The notes under the pieces: model-generated
Told to the model about the DNA's origin: nothing
The model's database searches: none
Seen by the model: only the letters and a program-made list of their open reading frames with translations
Program-made: the position numbers and the translations under genes
Part shown: positions 1 through 7,982 of the stretch, one piece after another
How positions within the stretch are numbered: position 1 is the first letter of the stretch
Layout: the number at the start of each line of letters is the position of its first letter
Assembly: GCF_900113735.1 (NCBI RefSeq)
Contig: NZ_FOQM01000011.1
Span: 108,086-172,085 of the forward strand
Source: Bradyrhizobium sp. Gha
Lineage (GTDB): Bacteria > Pseudomonadota > Alphaproteobacteria > Rhizobiales > Xanthobacteraceae
DNA length: 64,000 nt
Direction of reading: 5' to 3'

Positions 1-20
1 GGCCGCCAACTGAGGCGGCC
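1..20. terminator. GC-rich hairpin at window edge
   Basis: Seven-base arms GGCCGCC and GGCGGCC form a perfect inverted repeat around a six-base loop. There is no U-run after it, so it may be a weak terminator of a gene lying left of the window. It precedes the small gene at 55. Confidence 0.3.
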
Positions 21-54
21 TTACGCTCTCGGGGAAAAGTGGTAATGGAGTCCA

Positions 55-207
55 ATGAAGACTTATCGGGCTTTTGTCACCACGTTCGAAGGGCAGATTT
101 TGGAGTCGGTCGATTTGGTCTGTGCGACCGAGGAGAACGCCAGAAAGCTTGCCGAGGGGTTAGTCGAGACTAACCCCGTCGAACTCTGGGATGGCCACGG
201 CGCTTAG
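55..207 (+). CDS. Small hypothetical protein (50 aa)
   Basis: ATG at 55 opens a 50-residue acidic protein (MKTYRAF...) ending at TAG 205-207. The layout, a short beta-strand start followed by an Ala/Glu-rich helix, resembles the 59-aa protein encoded at 1532-1711, so both may belong to one family of tiny soluble rhizobial proteins. GGAG lies 7 nt upstream of the ATG (46-49). No function can be assigned. Confidence 0.5.
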   Translation: MKTYRAFVTTFEGQILESVDLVCATEENARKLAEGLVETNPVELWDGHGA

Positions 208-799
208 CGCGCTTTGAACCCAAAGGGACCAATTGAGGGCGGCGGCTGACCACCACTGCGGAATGGCGGCCTTTTATGCGTCCGTACCAACCACCGCGGC
301 GCAAACAAAACCCCCAGCGCCTGCGACGCCGGGGGTGGGATCTAAGTATGACCTAGGTAACGCAATGGACGCTCGATAGCAAACTATCCTCATTGCCCTT
401 TGTGAAGTGGTTCACAGATGGCCAAAAAAAAACAGCCTCAAGACCGAGGGATGAGTATCGGCTCACTGCCTTCCTAGAACGAGTGGCAGGGCGTTTCCCG
501 AGTGCTTCGCTTATGTGAAGGCGACGCAGCATTGACCTTTCTTCCGGCCTTGGGTCGTGGGCACGCCCGCGGTGGCAGTCTCCCACAAGGGACACAGCCG
601 ACCGATGCCCCCCGGGTGACCGGCCGGATACGGCGATAATCTGACCGCGACCGTTCACGCGGTGCATTTTGTGTTTCCCCCGCTATCCACAGCCTCAGGT
701 GCGAGTGGGATTGACAGTGCAGTTGATTCGGTCCTTCGGGCGGATAACCTCGTTTCTGGAAATGCCGGGATTTTGCGTAGTTTTGCGTAGGGGGAATCC
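208..799. other. No supported gene
   Basis: Open frames here have atypical composition and no ribosome-binding site. A GC hairpin (CCCCC/GGGGG arms, about 310-336) is the only visible structure. Confidence 0.4.
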
Positions 800-889
800 A
801 TGGACAGAACCGAGCGAGCTTTTATCCTTATCGCGCTGACGGGATTTTATGTAATGGTCGCCGGGGTGGCTTGGCTAATGGTCACCTGA
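800..889 (+). CDS. Possible 29-aa single-pass membrane protein
   Basis: ATG at 800 lies 5 nt after a strong Shine-Dalgarno (AGGGGGAA). The 29-residue product begins MDRTERAFILIALTG and continues as one hydrophobic segment ending in LMVT, which looks like a single transmembrane helix with a charged N-terminus. Support is only the ribosome-binding site and the hydrophobic pattern. Role unknown. Confidence 0.4.
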   Translation: MDRTERAFILIALTGFYVMVAGVAWLMVT

Positions 890-1255
890 TAAACCCATAG
901 CCACGATACGCAGTAGCTCCCCGCCTTTCCGAGCCGCTTGGAATTGATCATTTGCGAGGTGCTTACGTCGCCGCTTCTATCGCGGCATGCCCTAGCTTCG
1001 TCGGGCGGCCCGCGCGCTGTAGCCGCGCCAGCGCGAACGGTCGGCCCAACAGGCCGCAACCGGATTCACATGTGTTGTTGCCGAATTCACCCGGCTGATT
1101 TGACCATGCGCCGGCCGCGGCCATCTCGAAATCGCCGCGGCTTCGCGGCAACACAGCTCGAGCGGCCTTAAGGTTAGTCCTAAAGAGGATTTAACACCTC
1201 CGTCGAATCAGCGTCTTATGTGCTCGTTCCTGAAGCGCATTTCGTGGAGCACATA
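890..1255. other. No supported gene
   Basis: Overlapping short frames on both strands lack family features or ribosome-binding sites. I see nothing that can be supported. Confidence 0.4.
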
Positions 1256-1456
1256 ATGAAAATCATTTTTTCTAACACTGACAATCCCCCCAAGACCTGT
1301 GAGCTGTGCTTGGAGCCGATGAAGTTCTTGAGCGAACAAGCCGACTGTAGGTTGTTCAAATGCAACGATTGCGCGCTGGTGAGCACAGATCGGGCCGTAG
1401 ACGTCGCGGCGCCCTTCCAAGCGCCATCTCCAAGAAGGCCTTCGTTCTGGCGTTGA
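1256..1456 (+). CDS. Small protein with CxxC zinc-ribbon pattern (66 aa)
   Basis: The ATG at 1256 gives MKIIFSNTDNPPKTCELC..., with two cysteine pairs (CELC near residue 15 and CNDC near residue 48) spaced like a small zinc ribbon. A longer in-frame start at 1220 is possible but lacks a better ribosome site. The last third is Pro/Arg-rich and may be read-through from a damaged end. It sits among other tiny cysteine-rich genes. Function unknown. Confidence 0.4.
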   Translation: MKIIFSNTDNPPKTCELCLEPMKFLSEQADCRLFKCNDCALVSTDRAVDVAAPFQAPSPRRPSFWR

Positions 1457-1531
1457 TGCGCCCCGGAAAATGGGACCCTGGCGCTTTCTGCTCTCGCTTC
1501 GATCACAAGAAGAAGACAGACTAAGGCAGCT

Positions 1532-1711
1532 CTACTGCCTTTCCTGGTGCTTCAGCCGAACGACATGCCGTTCTCGTCGCCAGACATCAAGGTCGTGCCC
1601 ATCGAATAGTTGGGCCGCCTTCTCCTTGGCTTCTTCGTCGTTGGCGCAATCCAGCTCATGCACGCCGGTAATACGCCCGTCATCGTCTAAGATGTAAGCG
1701 CGGTAGTGCAT
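1532..1711 (-). CDS. Small hypothetical protein (59 aa)
   Basis: The ATG at 1711 gives MHYRAYILDDDGRITG..., a compact 59-aa acidic/basic protein with one predicted beta hairpin and an Ala/Glu helix. The frame stays open upstream to 1951, but that part reads like another gene's debris. It resembles the 50-aa protein at 55-207 in layout. Such proteins are common in Bradyrhizobium genomes; no function is known to me. Confidence 0.55.
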   Translation of the reverse strand: MHYRAYILDDDGRITGVHELDCANDEEAKEKAAQLFDGHDLDVWRRERHVVRLKHQERQ

Positions 1712-1817
1712 GGCAGTCGTTCCCCGATAGGGACGATCGTACCATCGACACGGTGACGGGAACAAGATCGTGCGCGCGTGGAGAATTAAGCCACTCCGGG
1801 ACGGCGACTGGCGGGCT

Positions 1818-1951
1818 TTACTCTTTCCAGTAGAGCCGTTTGCAGGTCGGACAATCGTAGACGTTGACCTGGCTATTTTTGCGAACGTCAAAGATGCGTG
1901 CTCGGAAGCTCGTCGGGGCTCGGCATCCTCGCACCGGGGGGCATTCTTCAC
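1818..1951 (-). pseudogene. Decayed small zinc-ribbon gene
   Basis: One minus-strand frame starting at GTG 1951 reads APRCEDAEP. A second frame then continues as TSFRARIFDVRKNSQ and ends VYDCPTCKRLYWKE at 1818. Joined, the two look like one tiny protein with two cysteine motifs, so an indel near 1915-1925 has probably broken it. The joined reading is my reconstruction; the cysteine motif at the end is directly visible. Confidence 0.35.
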
Positions 1952-2331
1952 CTTCGTGTCTTCTGCCTCTGCCTCTGCCCCGTGTCCTCATTGACGGGAC
2001 CTGCATACAACAAATGGGTGGCGGACATTTAAGCAAGTTAGTCCGCTGAGCGAATTAGGACACTCCCCAATTCAACTAAAGACACCGGGGGTTAGATAGG
2101 GACAGCACCCCGAGCCCGATAGGAACATTCCGGGAAATAAGGACAAACCCAGACGTGCCCGCGCGTCGCGTGTCGGTCAGAGTGTGTCAGGAACAAAGGC
2201 CACTGAATAAGCTTGTGAGTCTCGCTGGCTCGGCGACCGAGCTGGCGGAGTGGCCCCGGCCTCCCCTCAATAGCCCCCTGAAGCCGGGGCCGTCTCTCCG
2301 ACATGTCATGACCCAAACTGAAGAGGGATCA
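1952..2331. other. No supported gene
   Basis: Short overlapping frames only. The sequence leads to the well-supported small gene at 2332; nothing else can be supported. Confidence 0.4.
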
Positions 2332-2496
2332 ATGACCGTTTTCGTGTATGTGAACACCGCCAAACAGGTGGGCGACAAGGATCACATCAAGGTTTTCGCT
2401 ACTGTGGATGCAGCGGAAATGTGGTTCGATCAGAACGATCCGGAAGGCGTCGCTTTCGAATACGACGTGATCGAAGAGGTAGGCCCGCCAGCGTGA
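2332..2496 (+). CDS. Small acidic hypothetical protein (54 aa)
   Basis: ATG at 2332 follows GAAGAGGGATCA, a good ribosome site. The product (MTVFVYVNTAKQVGDKDHIK...) is a 54-aa acidic protein with a beta-strand start and a central amphipathic helix, again of the tiny rhizobial type. An upstream extension to 2155 is open but composition changes there. Role unknown. Confidence 0.5.
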   Translation: MTVFVYVNTAKQVGDKDHIKVFATVDAAEMWFDQNDPEGVAFEYDVIEEVGPPA

Positions 2497-2544
2497 ACCG
2501 GCGCGGCGATGTGAATGGGGGAACCCGGTCCCGCTCCAACTATC

Positions 2545-2727
2545 TCAGTGAGATCTGGTCTCTCGCCTAACTGCTTCGATGCGTTTTTCGACTATCGCAG
2601 AGATCGCGTTTGCTTGCTCCGGCGTCATCTTACCCGAAGCGACTTGCGCCAGCAGATCCGCTTGCAGCGTCACCAGCTCTGGGAGGCTCATCTCATCGAT
2701 GATCTTCGCTACCGCGTCGTCCGACAT
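2545..2727 (-). CDS. Small helical hypothetical protein (60 aa)
   Basis: ATG at 2727 gives MSDDAVAKIIDEMSLPELVT..., a 60-residue, wholly helical acidic protein ending RRETRSH. A plausible purine-rich ribosome site precedes it (reading CGAAGGGATTCTGAG on the minus strand). The open frame extends to 3066 but that part overlaps another gene. Function unknown. Confidence 0.5.
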   Translation of the reverse strand: MSDDAVAKIIDEMSLPELVTLQADLLAQVASGKMTPEQANAISAIVEKRIEAVRRETRSH

Positions 2728-2946
2728 CTCAGAATCCCTTCGCTGTTCGATTTTTGAGCCTGGGCGCGAGCAGTGCGACCTCTGGCGGCCTTCGGCCGCT
2801 CCGCACAGGTCGTTCGGCCCGACCTTTCCATCCGAGCCTCGCTGTGGTGGAATGTCCATACCCACGACGCGCTGTGGCTTTCGCGCGTTCCGGGCCACTA
2901 GCAATCGACAATCTGACTCCCGCCGGGGACGCGCTTCGATGGCGGA

Positions 2947-3226
2947 ATGCCACGCCCTCGACACCACACGCCAACACATTCCGACGGCCGGCCGCTCAAG
3001 ATCACCTTCGGCGAGATGCGCGCAATGGGTTTGCGCGGCGTCCTGGTGTATTGCCACTGCGGCCACAACGTCGCGCTTGACGCTGACCGCTGGCCAGACG
3101 ATGTCCGACCTCGAGCCGCAGTTCGTCTGAAAAGGTTGCGGTTACCGCGGCGCCAACGTGAGACCGGACTTCGAGCAGGGTGACGCGCGACGTGCAATGT
3201 GTAGACTCTTGCGGCGTCGGACATGA
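2947..3226 (+). pseudogene. Frameshifted small cysteine-rich gene
   Basis: The frame from 2947 reads MPRPRHHTPTHSDGRPLKIT and continues through GVLVYCHCGHNVALDADRWPDDVR. After about 3107 the sensible protein moves to another frame (SDLEPQFV, then KGCGYRGANVRPDFEQG) and meets a TGA at 3128-3130 where a cysteine codon (TGC) would complete a second CxxC pair. So one indel and one nonsense change have broken a family of short proteins common in Bradyrhizobium. Confidence 0.5.
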
Positions 3227-3280
3227 TCGAACAGAGATGTTCGAAAAGTGCTTTTGGATCAAGCACATGTTCGACACGGA

Positions 3281-3305
3281 AAGACGGATTAGGACGGATT
3301 AGGAC
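3281..3305. repeat. 10-bp tandem repeat beside att site
   Basis: The unit AGGACGGATT occurs as 2.5 copies (the first with one mismatch) and ends 7 bp before the 17-bp att repeat at 3313. It could be an arm-type integrase site, but this is only suggested by position. Confidence 0.4.
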
Positions 3306-3312
3306 TAGCAGA

Positions 3313-3329
3313 TGGCGGAAGGGGTGGGA
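3313..3329 (+). other. Left 17-bp direct repeat (att-like)
   Basis: TGGCGGAAGGGGTGGGA here is identical to 10505-10521, where it continues into a tRNA T-arm. The two copies bound a 7.2-kb segment with an integrase at its right end, as in an integrated genomic island. No tRNA sequence follows this copy, so it would be the distal att site. Confidence 0.65.
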
Positions 3330-3450
3330 CCGCCTGCTAAACGATCGAAGTCATTGATCTACTGAGGGAAAGTTCGACCCTTAGCATGCCAACTGTAGCA
3401 CGTCGCCGTAGCACGGTCGAGCCGGTGCATTCCCCCCCGCAATCCGAGAC

Positions 3451-4092
3451 CTATGTTGCGTCGGTGCGAAACAACACTCGGTACTTCGCACCGAGCGCTT
3501 CGACCTCTCCAAACTCGTGGATTGAAAGGTACGGGCTGCGGTTTTTGAGAATTTGTCTGACCTCTCGCTGCCCAAAGGTGATCAGTTGAAGAAAATTGCC
3601 GATTGTCTTCCCGGACTGCTTCGCCCTCGCTTGCGCCTCTTCAACGTGTGTCGAGCGACGCGGCCTGAAGTCAACGGCCAAGTCTACGTCTCCGAGGTCT
3701 GCCGCATCTTCGATGTAACTACCAAAAACGCGCACCTCGCGGACGCGGTGGGTCAGCTCGTCACGACCATTCACGAGCCGCACGCGCTCAAGGAAGTCAG
3801 CCACCAGCTCATCCGCCTCGGTGCGGGTAATGCGCCGAACAAACTTTGCGTTGCACAGTTGCCTTCCAAGGTCACTCGCAATGTAGCAGTTCTGGCCTGA
3901 CGCATTTGGGTTGATCTCGATGTAGCCAGCCTCAAGCAGCGCATTTTGGACCAGCTCCGCCTTAGCCCGATCGCAATGGAGACGATCGCTGATTGCTGAT
4001 AGGTGGATCGGGCCATCGTCGGCCCACCTCAAAAGGTCCCGCACTTTCATCAATCGCACGCCAGCGATTTCTTCGTCACGTCTTACCTGCAT
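3451..4092 (-). CDS. Winged-helix/nucleotidyltransferase-fold protein
   Basis: ATG at 4092 has CAGGA 5 nt upstream and gives 213 aa; TTG at 4143 would add 17. The N-terminal third (MKVRDLLRWADDGPIHLSA...) looks like a winged helix. The C-terminal half carries the minimal nucleotidyltransferase signature VFGSYIEDAADLGDVDLAVD, that is GS plus the DxD metal-binding pair. Proteins of this build are known as MNT-like antitoxins or regulators. It is divergently transcribed from the nuclease/ATPase pair at 4281-7111, with 188 bp between starts, so it may regulate that pair or be a third component. That link is inferred from position only. Confidence 0.65.
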   Translation of the reverse strand: MQVRRDEEIAGVRLMKVRDLLRWADDGPIHLSAISDRLHCDRAKAELVQNALLEAGYIEINPNASGQNCYIASDLGRQLCNAKFVRRITRTEADELVADFLERVRLVNGRDELTHRVREVRVFGSYIEDAADLGDVDLAVDFRPRRSTHVEEAQARAKQSGKTIGNFLQLITFGQREVRQILKNRSPYLSIHEFGEVEALGAKYRVLFRTDAT

Positions 4093-4280
4093 AGCGTCCT
4101 GTCTCGGGGCCGAATGTTGCGATGCAAAATTCCAAGTGCTCAAGCCCCTACCCGCCGACCTTCCGCCGCGATCGGCCCATCATAGGTCGAAAGTGGAACG
4201 GCAGAAGGGCCCACTAGAGGCTCGCGCCAGTTGCGTGATACCCGAAGCTCGCGTCTAATGGCTAGGCTTTGCGGGGGCTT

Positions 4281-5360
4281 ATGACTGGACTAACAACAAC
4301 GCTCGTCGCGGCCAAGCCGCGTGAGAAGGCGGGACCTCGAACCGGGGCGCGTTATGCGTTCCAGCTTCACGTGTCACTCTCGAAGGTGCTGGACGTACAT
4401 GCGTCAGGAGCAGACTACCGGGCACTTTTCGATCACTTCGACGATCTTGTCCTACTCAACAAGTCCAACAGCCCGGATCGGATCGACTTTTTCCAGATCA
4501 AAGGCAAGCAGCAAGGCAGTTGGACCGCGAGTGGCCTCTGCGCCTTAAGCGATGACATTCCTAGAACCATTATTGGCAAAATGTATCACAACACAAAAGA
4601 CTTTGGTTCGGCTGTTGGGGCATGCTCATTTCTCACGAATGCACCATTTCAGCTCACGCTTGCTGACGGCACGAAGACAACGCCGGACCACATAAAGATC
4701 ACGTACGCGAGCGTTGGGGCAGACGATAAAAAGCGCTTTTCCGCTGCACTGGACGCCGATTTTCCGTCACCTCGTACTCCTTCAGAAGACGACGTGTTAT
4801 GCTTTGAGCGGACCGACGTTCCCGTGACCGGGTACGACGTGTTCTTGAAGGGAAAGTTGGTTGATGCCGCGTCCACAAAGGACGGCCTGGCAATCACTGC
4901 GCTCTATCGCACCCTTATTGAAGATGTCACGGCGAGAGCACATGACACGACGGAATGCACTTGCGTATCCGATGTGTACTCGCGCAAGTCTTTAGGGCGT
5001 GATGAAATCGAGGCGGCCTTCACCGCGGCTGAAGCGCGCAGGGGAATACTTGATGACTGGGCCGTCGTCGATGATGCGCTGAAGGAAGCAGGTCGCGGCA
5101 CCGTTGCTCGTATCAAAGCCAAGACAGCGATGGTCTCTTATCTACGCGATCGCTCAAGACGTGCCCATGAGGCCGTTGTTTTGGCCGCCGACGTGCGCGA
5201 TGCCTTGCATAAGGTCAAAGCTTCAGCACAACAATGTGGAAGCTTGTTGACGGCCACAGAACTTGTCAAGGCGGCCCTCCCCACGCCCAAGCCATCTCAC
5301 CCGATAGAGATAGTCGAAGCTGCGATCCTCTTGGAGCTATATGAGGCGCTGAATGGATGA
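4281..5360 (+). CDS. lmuA: Cap4/DUF4297-type nuclease, LmuA-like
   Basis: This 359-aa protein starts at ATG 4281 (a TTG at 4269 is also open; GCGGGGG precedes the ATG). Residues about 20-85 match the DUF4297 (Cap4) dsDNA endonuclease domain: a GARYAFQLH start, the acidic FDHFDDLVLL (50-59), and IDFFQIKGK (68-76), which supplies the D...QxK pair of the PD-(D/E)xK fold. The rest is helical and has no second enzyme motif. An SMC-like ATPase gene follows 53 bp downstream. In Lamassu anti-phage systems LmuA carries a Cap4 nuclease effector and LmuB an SMC ATPase; size, order and motifs fit that. DUF4297 also occurs in HerA and AbpAB systems, but no HerA or helicase gene is present here. Confidence 0.78.
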   Translation: MTGLTTTLVAAKPREKAGPRTGARYAFQLHVSLSKVLDVHASGADYRALFDHFDDLVLLNKSNSPDRIDFFQIKGKQQGSWTASGLCALSDDIPRTIIGKMYHNTKDFGSAVGACSFLTNAPFQLTLADGTKTTPDHIKITYASVGADDKKRFSAALDADFPSPRTPSEDDVLCFERTDVPVTGYDVFLKGKLVDAASTKDGLAITALYRTLIEDVTARAHDTTECTCVSDVYSRKSLGRDEIEAAFTAAEARRGILDDWAVVDDALKEAGRGTVARIKAKTAMVSYLRDRSRRAHEAVVLAADVRDALHKVKASAQQCGSLLTATELVKAALPTPKPSHPIEIVEAAILLELYEALNG

Positions 5361-5413
5361 GCAGCGCGTGTTCGGACTGCGACGACTGCTGCTAAACATT
5401 GGGAGAAAGCGGC

Positions 5414-7111
5414 GTGACCACAATGAAATTCAACAAGGTCTGGCTTCTATCTCAGGAGGAGCAGCGCGCCTTGATGATCGAGTTCGACCCGGGCGCGACG
5501 GTTCTTCGGGCCGCGAACGGGTTCGGCAAGTCGGCCCTCCTAAAAAGCCTGTATGATACCTTCGGTGCCGAACCACATCGGATCGATCAGAGCTGGCGAA
5601 GCGCGCAGGTAGTTTCTGCGGTCGATTTTGAAGTGGATGGAAAAGCACACACGATAATGAAGTTTGCGGGCACGTATACCGTGTTCGATGCGTCTGGGAG
5701 ACGCGCCCTGCAAACGACATCTGTCACGCACGAGCTGGCTCCATTCCTTGCGGACCTATTAGATTTCAGGCTGCTGATGACCGATCAACGCGAGCAAGTG
5801 GTGGTGCCACCACCTGCATACGCATTTGCGCCCTTCTACATGGATCAGGACAAGAGCTGGACATCGGCTTGGGAGCCGTTCCGGAACATGTACTTGCCTC
5901 GCTCGTCTGCAACGCTTGCTGAGTATCATACCGGCCTTAAGCCCAACTCTTATTACGTAGCTCAGGCAGAGAAAGACCGCTTGGCCGTTACCTTGCGGGA
6001 CGCTCGCGCACGTTTGCAGGGCCTCAGCGACGCTGTCGAGCAACTCCGAGCAGTGGAGCCCGAAACAGCTATCTATTTCAATCTTGAAGACTACGAGGCC
6101 GAAACAAATCACCTACTCGCTGAGTGTGCTCAGTTATTGGACCAACAGACAGCGCACAGAGCAAAGATGTCCGAACTAGTCGATGCACGCGCTCTTTGGC
6201 AATCACAGATACAGGTGACCCGGGCAGCTCTTGGCGAACTCGATGATGTATTTAAGAGCGCGGTAGGACACCCTATCGATGTTGAGTGCCCGACCTGCGG
6301 CGAGCACTACACAAATGACATCGCCGCAAGGTTCAACATCGCGGCGGATACCGAGGCTTTGGTTGCGGTTCTGCGCCATGCCCAAGAGCAGCAGGAAAAA
6401 ATACAGAAGCAGATCGAGGCGGCACGAACAGAAATTGGCCAAATCGAAGCTTCGGTCTCCAGAGTTCGAGCCGTCCTTGCTGTTCGTAAGAATGATCTCA
6501 CGTTCGGGGAGATCGTAGCTGCAGAAGGGCGAAATGCAGCGACCCGTACCTTGCGCGACCGCATAGGAGCGGTGGAAACCGAGATCGGTCAGCTCGTTAC
6601 GCAGATGGACGAGAAGAGTGCCGAGATGCGTAAGTCTCTGGATCGCAAGCGTGCGCGAGTTATCAAGGACTTCTTCTCCACCAACTTAGTTAGCTTCGCA
6701 CAGGAACTTGATGTCCGCATTGGTGACGACCGCACGGCGTCAATCTCGGCGACCCCCCATGCTCGCGGCAGTGAAGGTCCGCGTGGCCTTGCGGCATACA
6801 GCTACGCCTTATTGCATACTGCGCACGAGTTTGGGTCGTCGGCCTTTTGTCCAATCGTGATCGATGCGCCGAACCAACAAGGACAAGACGCTCAACACCT
6901 GCCAGCAATCATATCATTCTTGGTCAAACGGCGGCCGTCAGCCACCCAGTTGATCCTTGGCGTCGAGGAGGCTGTTGGCATTACGAGCAACGATGCACGC
7001 ATCCAAGATGTTGGTGAGCGCAAGAACCAGTTGCTGAGCAGCAAGCAGTTTGCGATGGTCCGCGAACATTTGCGCCCTTACTTGGCTCAGCTTGTAACGC
7101 CGCCTAGCTAA
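5414..7111 (+). CDS. lmuB: SMC/Rad50-like ATPase, LmuB-like
   Basis: GTG at 5414 lies 7 nt after GGGAGA and gives 565 aa; TTG 5399 and ATG 5423 are alternatives. A P-loop AANGFGKSA (33-41, first Gly replaced by Ala) starts an ABC-type ATPase head. A coiled-coil section (about 180-430) is interrupted by CPTC (292-295), a zinc-hook-like motif with only one CxxC per chain, as in Rad50. A signature-like EGPRGLAAYSYALL and Walker B IVIDAP (about 481-486) close the head. It forms an operon with the Cap4 nuclease gene. In Lamassu the SMC partner senses aberrant DNA ends or structures and releases the effector. No LmuC-like third gene follows, as in two-gene Lamassu forms. Confidence 0.76.
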   Translation: MTTMKFNKVWLLSQEEQRALMIEFDPGATVLRAANGFGKSALLKSLYDTFGAEPHRIDQSWRSAQVVSAVDFEVDGKAHTIMKFAGTYTVFDASGRRALQTTSVTHELAPFLADLLDFRLLMTDQREQVVVPPPAYAFAPFYMDQDKSWTSAWEPFRNMYLPRSSATLAEYHTGLKPNSYYVAQAEKDRLAVTLRDARARLQGLSDAVEQLRAVEPETAIYFNLEDYEAETNHLLAECAQLLDQQTAHRAKMSELVDARALWQSQIQVTRAALGELDDVFKSAVGHPIDVECPTCGEHYTNDIAARFNIAADTEALVAVLRHAQEQQEKIQKQIEAARTEIGQIEASVSRVRAVLAVRKNDLTFGEIVAAEGRNAATRTLRDRIGAVETEIGQLVTQMDEKSAEMRKSLDRKRARVIKDFFSTNLVSFAQELDVRIGDDRTASISATPHARGSEGPRGLAAYSYALLHTAHEFGSSAFCPIVIDAPNQQGQDAQHLPAIISFLVKRRPSATQLILGVEEAVGITSNDARIQDVGERKNQLLSSKQFAMVREHLRPYLAQLVTPPS

Positions 7112-7115
7112 TGCT

Positions 7116-7754
7116 TCAGGTGGCCCATTGCGCCAGCGCTGCTTCGGCCCCTGCTGGGTCCCCCTTGATCCGATAGATTGTCTGTCGGCTTAGTCCTGTT
7201 GCTGTCGCGATCTGCCCCACGCCCGCTGACTGCTCCAGCATATTTCGCACGGTTTCAAGTTGGTCCTTGTCAAACGTGGGCTTCCGTCCACGGTACTTCG
7301 TCTCACCTGCCGTCGCCTTCGCGAGAGCGATGCCGCCGCGCTGTGCTTCCTTAATGGCCTCGGCGTTGGCCTGCGCAGTGGCGGCCATAAAGGCAATGAG
7401 CGCGTCCCTGACGGCCTGCTGCATTGGGTCTTTGGTTGCCCCGTCGAAGGTGAGCCCGTTGATCACCGTGCGGATCACGACGCCGCGCCGCATGAACTCC
7501 CTGATGGTGTCGCAAACGTCCCCGTAGTTGCGCCCGAGCCGATCAATCCAGCGGACGACGAGAATGTCCCCGCTGCGGAGAATGTCGAAGAGGCGCTTGC
7601 CCTCGGGACGTTCGACGAGCCGTGTGCTGATGCCCGAGACGCCATGGTCCGCGACAACGCGGTCGATCTTGAAGCCTGCGGCCTCTGCTCCGATCCGCTG
7701 ATGCTCGACAGTCTGGTCGGTGGTGGAAACTCGTGCGTAGAAAATCGTGGCCAT
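7116..7754 (-). CDS. Serine recombinase, resolvase/invertase family
   Basis: ATG at 7754 gives 212 aa; the frame is open to 7799 but the conserved start is MATIFYARVSTTDQT. The catalytic domain shows ARVS (nucleophile Ser), VVRWIDRLGRNYGDV with the active-site arginines, and the long E-helix FMAATAQANAEAI. The C-terminal segment (GVGQIATATGLSRQTIYRIK) is the helix-turn-helix DNA-binding domain. Length fits Tn3-type resolvases and Hin/Pin invertases. It ends 4 bp from the lmuB-like stop, convergently. A repeated inverted-site array lies just upstream (7769-7878). It may resolve or invert DNA of the island. Confidence 0.88.
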   Translation of the reverse strand: MATIFYARVSTTDQTVEHQRIGAEAAGFKIDRVVADHGVSGISTRLVERPEGKRLFDILRSGDILVVRWIDRLGRNYGDVCDTIREFMRRGVVIRTVINGLTFDGATKDPMQQAVRDALIAFMAATAQANAEAIKEAQRGGIALAKATAGETKYRGRKPTFDKDQLETVRNMLEQSAGVGQIATATGLSRQTIYRIKGDPAGAEAALAQWAT

Positions 7755-7768
7755 CGATCGCCTCTGTT

Positions 7769-7878
7769 GTCCGCTAGGGTATCGTCCGTTGTTTCTCATG
7801 TCCGTTGACCGAAGTCAACCCTAGCGGACGCGCTTTCGGATGCTTTGGACTTGTCCGCACGGGCATACCCTATCGGAC
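7769..7878. promoter_or_regulatory. res-like array upstream of resolvase
   Basis: Three 12-bp elements are spaced exactly 49 bp start to start: GTCCGCTAGGGT (7769), its reverse complement ACCCTAGCGGAC (7818) and ACCCTATCGGAC (7867, one mismatch). A perfect inverted repeat GTTGAC-CGAA-GTCAAC (7804-7819) and two GTCCGTTG copies (7784, 7799) lie between. The array starts 15 bp before the resolvase ATG, where resolvases normally bind their res site and repress themselves. Confidence 0.6.
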
Positions 7879-7982
7879 GCTCCTGCCGCCATGCTCGGAG
7901 TATCCGGGGACAACTTGCAAAACACGATCAACCGTTGCGTGAGCGCATGTACTCTCCAATGGCGCGAAACGAGAGGTTAGAC

